A program made the position numbers and the translations under genes. A stretch of 64,000 nt of DNA from Boletus sp. NGJ (Eukaryota > Basidiomycota > Agaricomycetes > Boletales > Boletaceae): positions 1-64,000 of the forward strand of contig JAGTXK010000169.1 in the NCBI GenBank assembly GCA_019096195.1. The letters are read 5' to 3'. This document shows positions 1-10,599 of the stretch, piece by piece. A model generated the notes under the pieces. The model was not told the origin of the DNA. It did not search any database and was given only the letters and a program-made list of their open reading frames with translations. The first letter of the stretch is position 1; every line of letters starts with the position of its first letter.

Positions 1-108
1 GAGTGGCTGGAATCTCAAGGGATTAAGCTTCTTGACTGGCCAGCACAATCTCCAGACCTTAATCCCATTGAACATCTCTGGTAAATCCTAAAAAAAAAAC
101 TCAATAAC

Positions 109-588
109 TGTTATAATATATGAAATTTTCAAACTTTTCATACGAACACTTACTTTTCATTTTCATCAACCTTTTTCTTCATAAGTCATGTGACTGTGCA
201 TGTGACTGTGGGAACACATCACATGATTAGGTCTAGAACCTATGACATCATATGATGTCACACCTCATGTGATCCACGCCTCTTTAATTTCTGCTCTTTT
301 CACACAGCCCTGTTAATCTCCATCTTACTATACTTAGTAGATTATCACATGCACTGCTTGGTCTGTGTGCATCTCTCTCATATATATAAAGTAGCACTTT
401 GACGACTGGTAACCCCAGTCTAATCCACTTGTATTTTTCCTCCAACAATTCATTAGCTTTGGCCACTCTGGTCATCGTAGGGTTGGGAACAGTACGGACT
501 AAGACTCCCCACCTCATCCATTGAGCCAGGCTTCATGTAACCTGTGAATAGTTCAAGCCTTGTGGTTTGTGCCAAAAGGTTCATAACA
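109..588 (+). repeat. 5' LTR of chromovirus 1
   Basis: 480 bp with TG...CA termini. A TATA box (TATATATAAA, 381-390) lies about 27 bp before AGTCTAATCCA (417-427), the likely transcription start. That 11-mer is complementary to the primer-binding site at 591-601. The partner LTR is at 6040-6519. Confidence 0.95.
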
Positions 589-590
589 CT

Positions 591-601
591 TGGATTAGAC
601 T
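591..601 (+). promoter_or_regulatory. Self-priming primer-binding site, chromovirus 1
   Basis: TGGATTAGACT starts two bases after the 5' LTR. It is the exact reverse complement of AGTCTAATCCA at 417-427, just downstream of the LTR TATA box. In Tf1/sushi-type elements the first bases of the transcript fold back to prime minus-strand DNA at this place. Complementarity and spacing are seen; use in priming is inferred. Confidence 0.75.
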
Positions 602-1200
602 ATATACACAACGCTCGGACTCCAGAGCTAAGGAGATTATATGCAGGCCCAGCATTTAAGGGACATCTGAAGTCTTCAGCACTTGACGCTGACAAGTATA
701 GTACTCAGCGAAATACTAGTTATATACGCTCATCCAGTGTCATAAATACGGATAAAGTTGCTGCCAGGCATAGTGCACTAGCCCCACTTCTTAGGTGGTT
801 GCCAATCTAAGCATACGCTGGTTCTACAATAGTGAACCCAGGTTCTCGTGATTACCTGTGACGTCACGAAGTTACAATACAGAGATTTATCTCGACTTTC
901 TCCCATGTAACATCTACTAGTAGTAAAGCAGTTATACTCCGGTCCCCCATCACCGCTTGCCCACCATTTTTAACGACCTCTACTTCGACTCCTACAAAGG
1001 CGTAGGTGCTCCAGATCTTGGTTGTAAGATACCGGGAAGTAAGGCACTGAAAGAAAACCAACCTAGGAAAAGGAAAGTTTACCAAAGAAATCCCGACAAA
1101 GTCAGACCTCTCTGCCCATCCTCCGCATTCGCCCTATACCGCATCGCCCACTTTCACTCTTACCTTCGCCCAACCTCCCTTTTCAAACCCATAAAGAAAT

Positions 1201-2085
1201 ATGTCTCATCTAGACATTGACGAGCTCGTTCAGAAACTCGCCGACCTCACACAGGAATGCGACAAGGATAACATCACGAAAAAGATCGCTGACCCTGGAA
1301 AATGGGATGGCACAAGATCCACCTTCCGCCCATGGTGGATAAAACTTCGTCTCTGGGTCAACACACAGACCTGGAAAAATAATAAGATCATGGACACCAC
1401 AGTCCTCTCATGCCTCGAGGGAAAGGCAGAAAGCTTTGCTCAGCTTATAATGGAGCATTATCTCGATGAGGAGGCAACTATCGAGACAGATGCAAATGGG
1501 GTCATGCAACTGGCAAAAGGAGCCAATGCATGGCCTACTTGGAACAGGCTACAGGAGCAAATAAAGACGCACTTCTGTATCGACACATTGGTGCACGAGT
1601 CTCTAAGGAAACTGGAGACTTTAAAACAAAACGGTCACCCTATAGACCTGTTCCTACAAAAGTTCGAAATCCTAAGAAAAGAGTCATACATAGATGATTA
1701 TCATGCAGAGGTTCTCCTCAAAAAGGCCGTAGACTTTAAAATCTACGAGAGATCTCGTCTAAACAGTCCGGCTTGGAACTTTGACTATGAGGATCTAGTT
1801 ATAAACTACAGAGTAATTGGAAGGGCATTCGAACAAATGGCGAACGAATGTGGACTGCCCATCCAAACTCAACCTCCTCGATCATCATTCCCTCCGCCCC
1901 GTGGGCAACCCCCACACAATTCATACCGCCCTCAGTATACAGCAGTGGGCACGCAACCGGGTCGTGGCGCCCCAATGGAGATAGATGTCCAGCAGGCTGG
2001 ACCATCTAAGGACACAAGGACCTGTTTTCATTGTGGCAAACCAGGCCACATAAAACCAAATTGCCCCACAAACCCGTTTAAATGA
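1201..2085 (+). mobile_element. gag region of chromovirus 1
   Basis: An open frame of 294 codons with a retrotransposon gag-like fold region and a C-terminal CCHC zinc knuckle (CFHCGKPGHIKPNC, near 2023-2064). It follows a leader of about 600 bp after the LTR, as expected for gag. It is part of the fossil element at 109-6519. Confidence 0.85.
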
Positions 2086-2693
2086 ACCGGTTGTCTGCTG
2101 ATGCAAAGACAGATCTGGGATTGGAACCAAGGCTCGTATGTCAAGCAAACACAGGGAGAAAATGAGTATCCCCAGTTTTTTAATGAAACCCAATCCAGAC
2201 AATACGCATCTCGACCTCTTCCACAACCTCCCGTAGCTACAGTGGCACCAAGTATAGCAGCAAGGATGTACGTCTCAGATGAGGCAGAGGCATACTATAG
2301 AGATAAGTTTGAGGTGGAGGCAAAAGCCAGAGCTACTCAGGCTTTAAATGGACAGTGCCAATGAGTAAAGAGGGAACTCAGCAGCATGAACAATTATCTC
2401 TTTCTTCTTCTCTTACAAACTGTACCAGTAGCGATTTCCCGATTTCAGATCTATCTTCTGTCTTACGTAATTTATCAATACAATTCGCAAGGGCATCTCA
2501 ATTGAGTGTGGCACTGGACATAAGTGTGCTTAATTCCCTTGTCAAACAACAAAAAATATCTCATATCTATAAACCCACAAAAGTCACATTGAACCAAGCA
2601 TCTATGTTATCCTATGGTGGAGAATTCTCCCTCAAAACCATAGTATCATGCAACGTCAATGGATAGTGGTCACGTTACCGTTTCCAATCCCTC

Positions 2694-5600
2694 TTGGATT
2701 CAGGAGTGTCGCATACGTTTATCAACCAGGACTACGTTACTCGTCATGGTATCCCTTTCTATAATATTGAAAACCCCATAAAGATACATAACGTTGACAG
2801 TTCAGAAGGAGCGATCGGACCAATCTGTCACGCGGTAACCCTGATGGTGGAAATCCAAGGACATTATGAAGTCATAGATGCTTATATATCAAAACTAGGA
2901 ACCCACCGCATGATCATTGGTTATGACTGGCTATATCACCACAATCCTGACATCGATTGGGTAAAACAAACAATTATCTTCCCTCGTTGCACTTCATACT
3001 GTAAAATTATGGGACTAGGATCCACTTCTTCTTATGAACCAGTTCATCTTCGTACTATAGAAGAAGGACTCAAAGAAAAAGTTCCACTAACTTATCACGA
3101 ATTTCTAGATGTCTTTTCGGAAAAAGAATCACAAAGAATGCCTTTATGAAAACATTGGGATCACGCAATCGATCTCAAAGAAGACTTTATTCCAAAGAAA
3201 GGATGTGTTATTCCCCTTTCAGACATTGAAATGGAAGAAGTCAGAATATTTATCGAAAAGGAAGTCAAGAAGGGTTACATCAAACCTTCAAAATCTCCAC
3301 AGACATCACCCGTCTTCTTCATCCCCAAGAAAGACAGTAAAAAACGAATGGTAATGGATTACCGCTATTTAAACGAAGGAACTATCAAGAATTCCTATTC
3401 CCTCCCTTTGATTCCGCAATTAATTGATAGACTCAAGAACGCGGATCTATTTACAGCCATGGATCTTTGATGGGGATACAACAACGTACATATCAAAGAA
3501 GGCGACGAATGGAAAGCAGCCTTCGTCACCCCCATCGGAGCTTATGAACCAACTGTTATGTATTTTGGACTTACGAACTCTCCTCCTATGTTTCAGACCA
3601 TGATGAATGATATCTTTAACGACATGTATGCTGTAGTCGTTATTTACATCGACGACGTCATGATATTTACATCTGGAAAGACCAAAGAACAGCACAAAGA
3701 AGTTGTAAAGGAAGTTCTACGCTGCTTACAGAGAACAACCTTTACGTAAAACTGGAAAAGTGTACCTTCTCGGCTGATAAAGTGGACTTTCTGGGTATGG
3801 TCATATCTAAAGAGGGGGTGGAGATGCAGTTGAAGAAAGTAGCTGGGGTCATGGATTGGCTGGTACCTACGAGACTAAAGCAACTTCAAGGCTTCCTCAG
3901 ACTATGTAATTATTACAGACGATTCATAGAAGGCTTCACGCAAATCGCTCGACCTTTGAATGATCTTACCAAAAAAGATGTTTCTTTCAAATGGGGTCCT
4001 GAACAACAAGAAGCTTTCTCAAACCTAAAAAGAAAATTTACGGAAGCGCCGCTTCTCACATATCCAAACTGTGATCAAGAAATGTGCATGGAAACCGATG
4101 CTTCAGACATTGCCATGGGAGCTGTGCTCTCCACATTATGTAATGACGGTAACTGGCGACCAGTCGCCTTTATTTCCCACTCCTTTGATAGCGCAGAGCG
4201 CAACTACCCTATTTATGACAAAGAATTACTTGCAGTAATTCGGGCGCTAGAAGAATGGCATCACTATCTAATAGGTTGCGAAAGATTCGAGATCTGGACT
4301 AATCACAAAAATCTAGAGTACTGGAAGAAGCCTCAAACCCTTAGTGGTAGACAAGCACGCTGGCATGCCCTTCTTCAAGAATTCAATTATTTATTTGTAT
4401 ACAAACCAGGTTCTTCAAATGGAAGAGCAGACGCTCTTTCCAGAAGACCAGATCACAGTGACACAGTGCAAGATCACAACCAAAACGTTACCATTCTCCC
4501 CTCATCTATATTTATAAACCACATTTCCTTATCTTCCAACTTTATAACAAAAATCCAAAAAGAATCCAAAAAATATGACGTAGACACCATAAACAATTTC
4601 CTCTTCTATTCCGAACTTAGCCTATTCAAAAATGAATAAGACAAAATATTTGTCCCCGAACCTTTATGTACAGAACTCATTACTTTATGTCACGACTCAC
4701 TGATAGCAGGACATGGTGGTCATTCAAAAACTATTCACACACTCTCTCGTTATTTCTCGTGGCCAGGAGTCACAAAGGACGTAAAAAATTATGTAGATCA
4801 CTGCCAAGTGTGCGCCCTCACGAAGGGTAAGCAAAATGCACCGGCAGGAAAAGTTATCCCTTTATCTGCAGCAAAAAGACCCTGGGAAGATTTATCGGTA
4901 GACTTTATAACCGGTCTACCTCCATCACAATCATTTACCGCTATTTGCATTGTCATAGATAGATTTTCAAAAGAAGTCATCTTTATACCTACCTACGATA
5001 CTTGTTTCTCGAAGGACCTTGCAGTTTTATTTAGAGACCATGTTTGGTCAACAACACATGGACTCCCCTCCACCCTTGTATCAGATCGAGGACCCCAATT
5101 CGTGTCTGCGTTTACCCAAGAGCTTTGTAAGCTCCTTGGAATTAAACAAAAGATTTCCACTGCATATCATCCGCAAACGGACAGACAGACAGAGCGCATT
5201 AACCAAGATCTCGAGCAATATCTCCACACATATGCTGGAAAGAAACAACATGATTGGGTAGATTGGTTGAAGCTCGCTCAATTCTCACACAATAATATCG
5301 TAACAACGGCAACTGGCGAGATCCCCTTTAAAGTTACCAGAAACTACATACCACGTATGGGTTTCGAAGGGCATCTTACCAGTTTCGCAAACGAGATTGG
5401 ACGAAACCATAAAGAAATAGAAGAAGCACTGGAAGCTACACGAGAGAGGATGATCACCTCTTCCAATAAAAAACGATCCACTGCACCAGAATATTCTTTT
5501 GGCCAACAGGTTTGGCTTTCCACAGATAAATTAAAACTTCCATATACGGCGAAAAAGCTTACACAAAAATGGATTGGTCCTTACGCTATCACTTGGATCC

Positions 5601-6028
5601 TTCCTAACGCTGTAATGCTTAAACTCCCAAACTCTGCTCACATTCACCCAACTGTGAACATCTCTCACGTCAAACCTTATAAAGAAACGCTGCCTGGACA
5701 GCCTAAATCTCATCCTGATGCTATAGAGATTGATGAAGAGGGAGAAGAGCAATTTGAAGTCGACTTTATTGCCGCTTCTTGAATAAAGAAAGGCAAATTA
5801 GAATATTTGGTCCACTGGAAAGGTTACAATGATACCAACCATACCTGGGAATCTGAAGACATTCACATAACTGCACCGGATGCAGTTAGAGATTTCCATC
5901 GTCTTAACCCATCCGCACCACACAAGCTTTGTGGTTTATCCATTTCAGCTTTCACTTCTCTATTTACTCCTTATGAAAACTTCACTGAAAATGAAAAAAC
6001 AACAACTCACCTGGAATTCAAGTCTTAA
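2694..6028 (+). mobile_element. pol region of chromovirus 1 (PR-RT-RH-INT-chromodomain), broken
   Basis: Order seen: protease with DSG (from about 2694), reverse transcriptase (about 3230-3760, YIDD box near 3645), RNase H (about 4080-4430), integrase with zinc-binding region (about 4670-4830) and catalytic core (about 4880-5400), then a chromodomain (about 5790-5930, with LVHWKGY and TWE motifs). The order is that of Ty3/gypsy chromoviruses. The region is in several pieces and is treated as a fossil. Confidence 0.9.
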
Positions 6029-6039
6029 AGAGGGGGTAG
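6027..6039 (+). promoter_or_regulatory. Polypurine tract, chromovirus 1
   Basis: AAAGAGGGGGTAG abuts the 3' LTR, which starts at 6040. This purine run is where plus-strand synthesis starts in LTR retroelements. Confidence 0.8.
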
Positions 6040-6519
6040 TGTTATAATATATGAAATTTTCAAACTTTTCATACGAACACTTACTTTTCATTTTCATCAA
6101 CCTTTTTCTTCATAAGTCATGTGACTGTGCACGTGACTGTGGGAACACATCACATGATTAGGTCTAGAACCTATGACATCATATGATGTCATACCTCATG
6201 TGATCCACACCTCTTTAATTTCTGCTCTTTTCACACAGCCCTGTTAATCTCCGTCTTACTATACTTAGTAGATTATCACATGCACTGCTTGGTCTGTGTG
6301 CATCTCTCTCATATATATAAAGTAGCACTTTGACGACTGGTAACCCCAGTCTAATCCACTTGTATTTTTCCTCCAACAATTCATTAGCTTTGGCCACTCT
6401 GGTCATCATAGGGTTGGGAACAGTACGGACTAAGACTCCCCACCTCATCCATTGAGCCAGGCTTCGTGTAACCTGCGAATAGTTCGAGCCTTGTGGTTTG
6501 CGCCAAAAGGTTCATAACA
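6040..6519 (+). repeat. 3' LTR of chromovirus 1
   Basis: 480 bp, nearly identical to the 5' LTR. Almost all of the roughly nine differences are transitions at CpG sites. It is followed by the ATAAC target duplication at 6520-6524 and the rest of the interrupted Tc1 element. Confidence 0.95.
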
Positions 6520-6885
6520 ATAACTATACAACACCACCAAAAGGAGTATGGGAGCTTTGGAAGAGAATTGAAGTGGAGTGGGGGAAGATAGAGGTTGAGG
6601 AGTGTCAAGGATTGATAGAGAGTATGCCTAGAAGACTAGAGGCAGTGATAAAAGCAAAGGGAGGGCATACAAAGTACTAAATTGAAGAATAGAAATGTTG
6701 CTCAAAGAGTGTCCCAATGACATGTCACTTTAATATGGCTATATCTCAGTGCCATGACAACCAAATTATATGACTAAGGGCTCATCTTCAGGGCAAGGAT
6801 TAGGGCTAATACCTTTTGGTTCTTTTGCAAATATCAAGTCTTTGCAAAATAGCCAAACATTGGGACACTTTTTTGAGCCACTGTA

Positions 6886-7470
6886 CATCAGAGACACCAA
6901 AACTACCTCATTAGCCCCAGCCACACAGCATTTTCACAGATGGGATAATGTTCCATCTACTGGCATTCCTTAAGATGGTACATGAAGTCTATGAGATCAT
7001 GGTCTCAGGCTTGACCGCTGGGCTGAGCATGTTGCTCATTGAGGCCCAGGCATTTTTGATGATGCTTGCAGCATGTCTTATCTTCCTATGTATGTAGATG
7101 GCAATCCCACCATTGCTCTCTTCAAGCTCTACCCTGGTTTCAAGGTCAATGAATCTGTTCCAAGTGATCACATTATTTAGCATGAGGGTGTTGACTGTCT
7201 GCACATCAACTACTGTACCTTGAGCATGAAGCCTAAGTTCTTATTTCATTTCATTTGTCACATCAATCGCAATCCACTTTGTCCCCATCATCATGTCTTT
7301 CTCATTCCATTTCATCCGTCACAATGGTTGCATAACAGCATTTTGTCATTCATGCCCACTTTGTCCCCATCACACCTTCCTTGCATCATTGATCTTCAAG
7401 TTAGTACTGGTAATATGGCTTAGTTACCTTTGCAATACATGCTAGTTTTGTGTCGTTTCCTTACCCAGCC
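6886..7470. other. Low-CpG region without a recognisable gene
   Basis: Sequence between the Tc1 end and the GC-richer host DNA. Only short open frames occur (longest 71 codons, minus, 6989-7204) and none was recognised. The base composition resembles the transposon-derived parts of the window, so a decayed element is likely. Confidence 0.4.
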
Positions 7471-8430
7471 CTGCTTGAGCAGCCTCGACAAAAGAATCAA
7501 CATTTCTACCCCCGATACCCCCCACAGACATCTTTTCGACCTTAGCGAAATTTCCCTCCTCGGGGCACAGCCATCCGTGCACACGCGTCACCTGACGCCA
7601 AAGGGTCGCTTCGGTCACGGCCGAGCGGAGTGACCCCTGCGCATGCCGAGGCTCCCTGAGCGTGGCACCCGCGATATGCCAAATCGGGCAATGTCTACTT
7701 TCTGCGAGGTTTGTGATGACGTAGACCCAGACTCTCCGTGAGTCCAGCCGCTTTCGCCAGGTGAGACGGTGACTTCATACCCAATTATAGCCGAGTTAAC
7801 ATCCTACCTGGCAAGCATTCCGAACAGGGCCTTAGTGTAAAAGTATGTCTCCGTAAACAGGACTTGAGTCCCCAGGAGAGTTAGAGCTCTTCGCATGTTT
7901 CTCTCCAACTCCAGGCCGAACTTGGATGCCGGTCCGGTGAGCAAACCCACATACTACTATAGTTGGGGCTCGCCTTGAGCAGCTGCCAGTTACCGTGCCT
8001 CTCTCTCTCAAAAAAGTCACAGCCGCTTACAATCTAGGCCCACTGAAAAATAGTAATAAGCTTGGTGTACCAACCTATCGTCACTTATAGTTGATAAGTA
8101 CATCCGTAGGCAGCGGTCCAGGCTCATCGGTACAGCCGCACATGGCGTTCACCGTGGTGACTCGGATGCCCAATTCCCGCGCAACTCACATCGCGAAGGA
8201 TCCCGTAGGCGTGGAGGATATCGCCAGGAACAGCCGTCCGTCGCGGGAAATGACTGCGACTATTTTGACGTTATCGCGCGACATAGAAGCCTGCCAGTGG
8301 AAGGTGCGTGAACACCTTTATGTCTTGTTTGGAAATGAACTAGGATAACGGATACCCCGTACGTATGCTACAGCACTCGAAACCACACGTTCGACTGTCA
8401 CTGACTTTTAGATAATGATGATTCGATGGA
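7471..8430. other. GC-richer intergenic region upstream of the decarboxylase
   Basis: CpG reappears here, as in host DNA. Short open frames (for example 8091-8348 plus, 85 codons) show no recognisable domain. The stretch contains one copy of a 36-37-bp repeat (7798-7834) that is also found at 38381-38416. Confidence 0.4.
7798..7834 (-). repeat. 36-37-bp dispersed repeat, possible PIF/Harbinger-type terminus (copy 1)
   Basis: Nearly identical to 38381-38416. Read on the minus strand it starts GGCCCTGTTCGGAATGC and is bordered by TTA here and TAA there. TTA/TAA is the target duplication of PIF/Harbinger elements, and GGCCCTGTT-like ends are common among them. No matching opposite end was found nearby. 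Confidence 0.45.
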
Positions 8431-8440
8431 TATATAAAGG
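8431..8440 (+). promoter_or_regulatory. TATA box of the PSD-like gene
   Basis: TATATAAAGG lies 163 bp before the ATG at 8594. A transcription start near 8460-8470 would give a 5' leader of about 125 bases. Confidence 0.5.
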
Positions 8441-8593
8441 TAGTATGGAGACATCTTTTCCATACAATTCAATGTATATAATGGATTCAAACGTTCCCCT
8501 TCCGTTTCATCCGTGCCTCTATTTCCATTGTAAGTCGTCCTTTCCAATGAACGCGATCTCTGGATGACCGTTCGCAATACCAGGTGAACCAAT

Positions 8594-9990
8594 ATGCTTT
8601 CTAGGGTCAACTATCTCCGTACCATCGCCCGATGGCTCCCAAAGGATCCCGGGGGTGTCGTCCGGATGCACCAAAGTAACTCGCTCGCTCAACTCGTTAA
8701 GAAAGGTGTCTGCACACCAGTGGGTGATGTTGACGCGAAGCAGCTTTCTCCTGTCATGCTCGAGTTCAAGAAACTGATCGAGGAAGACGCCGAGATATTC
8801 CGAGCCTTCCACACGATGTTTGACCAGGTTCACCCTAACCCGAACTATGATCACCTCTTGGTAAGCGGCTGCTGTGACAATCACCACGCTGCTGACGATT
8901 GTTTGTCTTCCGTCGGGGTTAGCTCACGAACTATATGCAGTTCCTTGCTCTTCTCGATAGGACCATCACGGCGGCACCCACCTTCAGCTATACCAGCCCT
9001 CTCGTGAGCGGTGTCCCGATGTACGGCGTCCTCGCTCCATTCTGCAACACTCCAGCTGGCTACCACGCCTTCACGAATCCCAAAGTGAACATGATTTTCC
9101 ACAAAATCTTTGACCAGTGGACCAAATTCCTCGTCTCTCCAGCGTCGCGCGACGTCTTGGTCTCTACAGACGGTGGCTGGCTCAGCCTCGCCGCGCTCCA
9201 GGTACAGGGCGACCGCCTTGGCTTGCCTTTTGCGCAGGCGTGGTCGTGCTATCCCGACCAGCCCCACATGGGCTTCACCTCCTGGGACGACTTCTTCGTC
9301 AGACGCTTCAGACCTGGTGTCCGTCCAACCATCGCGCCAGACAACCCCGAGTTCATCAACGCTGCCTGCGAAGCGATCACATACCGCGTCGCTAAAAACG
9401 TACGCGCGACGGATGCGTTCTGGCTCAAGGAGATGCCCTACTCCCTCAACCACATCCTCGACAATGACCCGCTCGTGTCCCAGCTGGTTGGCGGTACTGT
9501 GTTCCAGGGCATCCTCAGTTCGCTCGACTACCACCGCTGGCACAGTCCCGTTGACGGACGCGTCGTGCGGACGCACGTCGCCCCCGGGACGTACTACGCC
9601 GCGCGTCTGGACGATGATCCAGACCCAGACGTCATCTCCCGCTCGCAAGCCTTTGTCACCGCCATCTCCACGCGCGCCATCATCTTCATCCAGTCGGATA
9701 ACCCACACATCGGGTTGATGTGTTTCGTCGGCGTCGGTCTGGGCGAGATCTCCACCACGCAGATCACCGTGCGGGTGGGGGATCGGGTCAGAAAAGGAGA
9801 CGAGCTCGGGTCATTCCACTTTGGGGGGTCGACGCATCTGCTAATGTTCCGACCAGAGACGGCGCTGACGTTGTTGCCCGGTCCCGAGAATCCCAACGAG
9901 GCGAGGAAGGTGGGCACGCTTTTGTTCCACGTGGATAATATGTCGATACCGTCGTTCAAGGCGACGACATGGACCCGAATGATGGAATGA
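8594..9990 (+). CDS. Phosphatidylserine decarboxylase-like / PsiD-like aromatic decarboxylase
   Basis: Two exons, 8594-8860 and 8923-9990, with a 62-bp GT-AG intron, encode 444 residues. An in-frame TGA at 8585 supports the start. The N-terminal part (LSPVMLEFKKLIEEDAEIF and onward) resembles the PSDC domain found before fungal PSD-like enzymes. The C-terminal part has DDFFVRRF and YHRWHSPVDG motifs and ends with a GGST self-cleavage site (Ser about 392). In this family the Ser becomes the pyruvoyl cofactor and the proenzyme splits into beta and alpha chains. No mitochondrial presequence or membrane helix is obvious. Length and layout match the soluble class that includes PsiD (L-tryptophan decarboxylase, 439 residues). 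The substrate cannot be read from sequence; PSD and aromatic amino acids are both possible. No other tryptamine or psilocybin pathway genes are in the window. Confidence 0.88.
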
Positions 9991-10380
9991 TCATCGGTGC
10001 CGTTCGCGTCGGAACATTGAATCTTGAAACAGTACCACTTGTAATATGTGCCACGCACGTACAGGCGGGATCAATCAGACTATAATTGATAATTATATGC
10101 TCAGAATGTTTATAATAGATACGTGTCTTGGTCATCTTGGATTGATTTTTCTGCACATTGCATAGTCGTTGATAGCTACGGGTACTTATCTCGAAAAACT
10201 TACATGCTGTGCACACTCGGATTGGTCGATGCCGCTCGCGAACACACGTGACTTGGGATTCCTCGCCCGTTTTGGGCACCGTCGACTGTCGCTCTCGCCT
10301 GCGCGCGTCTCGCGCTTGTCTCGAGAACGAGATGGATATGAACTGCTCAAATGGATATGATATATACTATAGAGACCACA
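9991..10380. other. 3' flank of the decarboxylase; edge of host DNA
   Basis: Host-like DNA with CpG up to about 10330, including an E-box-like CACGTGAC near 10246 and short frames without domains. From about 10380 the composition changes to CpG-poor transposon DNA. No gene was seen. Confidence 0.4.
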
Positions 10381-10467
10381 AATACTTGTGAAATGGTCCC
10401 CAGGTGGTGGAGTATGCTACGAGATGGATTAGTGCAGTACTGTATTGCTCTGCACAGTGTGTTACAC

Positions 10468-10484
10468 CTGTCACAGTGTGACAG
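10468..10484. repeat. 17-bp near-perfect palindrome near the left edge of the KDZ composite
   Basis: CTGTCACA-G-TGTGACAG lies among several CACAGTGTG-like words (10450-10530), with GGTCCCC repeated on both sides. It may be a subterminal binding site of the element. Function is inferred from position only. Confidence 0.35.
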
Positions 10485-10599
10485 AAAGGTCCCCACCTGT
10501 GCGGTCGCGGCACAGAGTGCACAGTGCTGTGCAGATTAAGTAACCTGTGTGATCCTGTACAAGTCAAGCTCAGCTGTATGCTCCTGTAGATGAGCCAAT

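Larger units (their letters stand above)
109..6519 (+). mobile_element. Ty3/gypsy chromovirus (Tf1/sushi-like), broken
   Basis: A full-length element with two 480-bp LTRs that begin TGTTA and end TAACA, flanked by a perfect ATAAC target duplication. Parts in order: 5' LTR, primer-binding site, gag with zinc knuckle, aspartic protease, reverse transcriptase, RNase H, integrase, C-terminal chromodomain, polypurine tract, 3' LTR. The coding region is interrupted by about seven breaks, so it is a fossil. The LTRs differ at about nine sites (near 2 percent), so the insertion is fairly young. It landed in an already present Tc1 element. The C-terminal chromodomain places it among chromoviruses. Confidence 0.95.
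1..6883 (+). mobile_element. Tc1/mariner element, 3' part, split by an LTR retrotransposon
   Basis: Positions 1-108 encode the end of a DD34E transposase, including SPDLNPIEHLW with its catalytic Glu. The reading resumes at 6525-6680 with the C-terminus ending GGHTKY. The retroelement at 109-6519 sits between them with a 5-bp duplication, ATAAC, at 104-108 and 6520-6524. The right end is a terminal repeat finishing GAGCCACTG at 6883, followed by TA (6884-6885), the Tc1 target duplication. The sequence closely matches the complete copy at 30514-32112. The codon after HLW is TAA where the intact copy has CAA, so this copy is inactive. The 5' part lies outside the window. Confidence 0.9.

Noticed and set aside
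8881-9708. 275-codon minus-strand open frame
   Set aside because: Lies antisense to the conserved decarboxylase exon; GC-rich third positions explain its openness.
9110-9718. 202-codon plus-strand frame inside the decarboxylase gene
   Set aside because: Out-of-frame shadow of the decarboxylase, Ser/Arg/Pro-rich, no domain.
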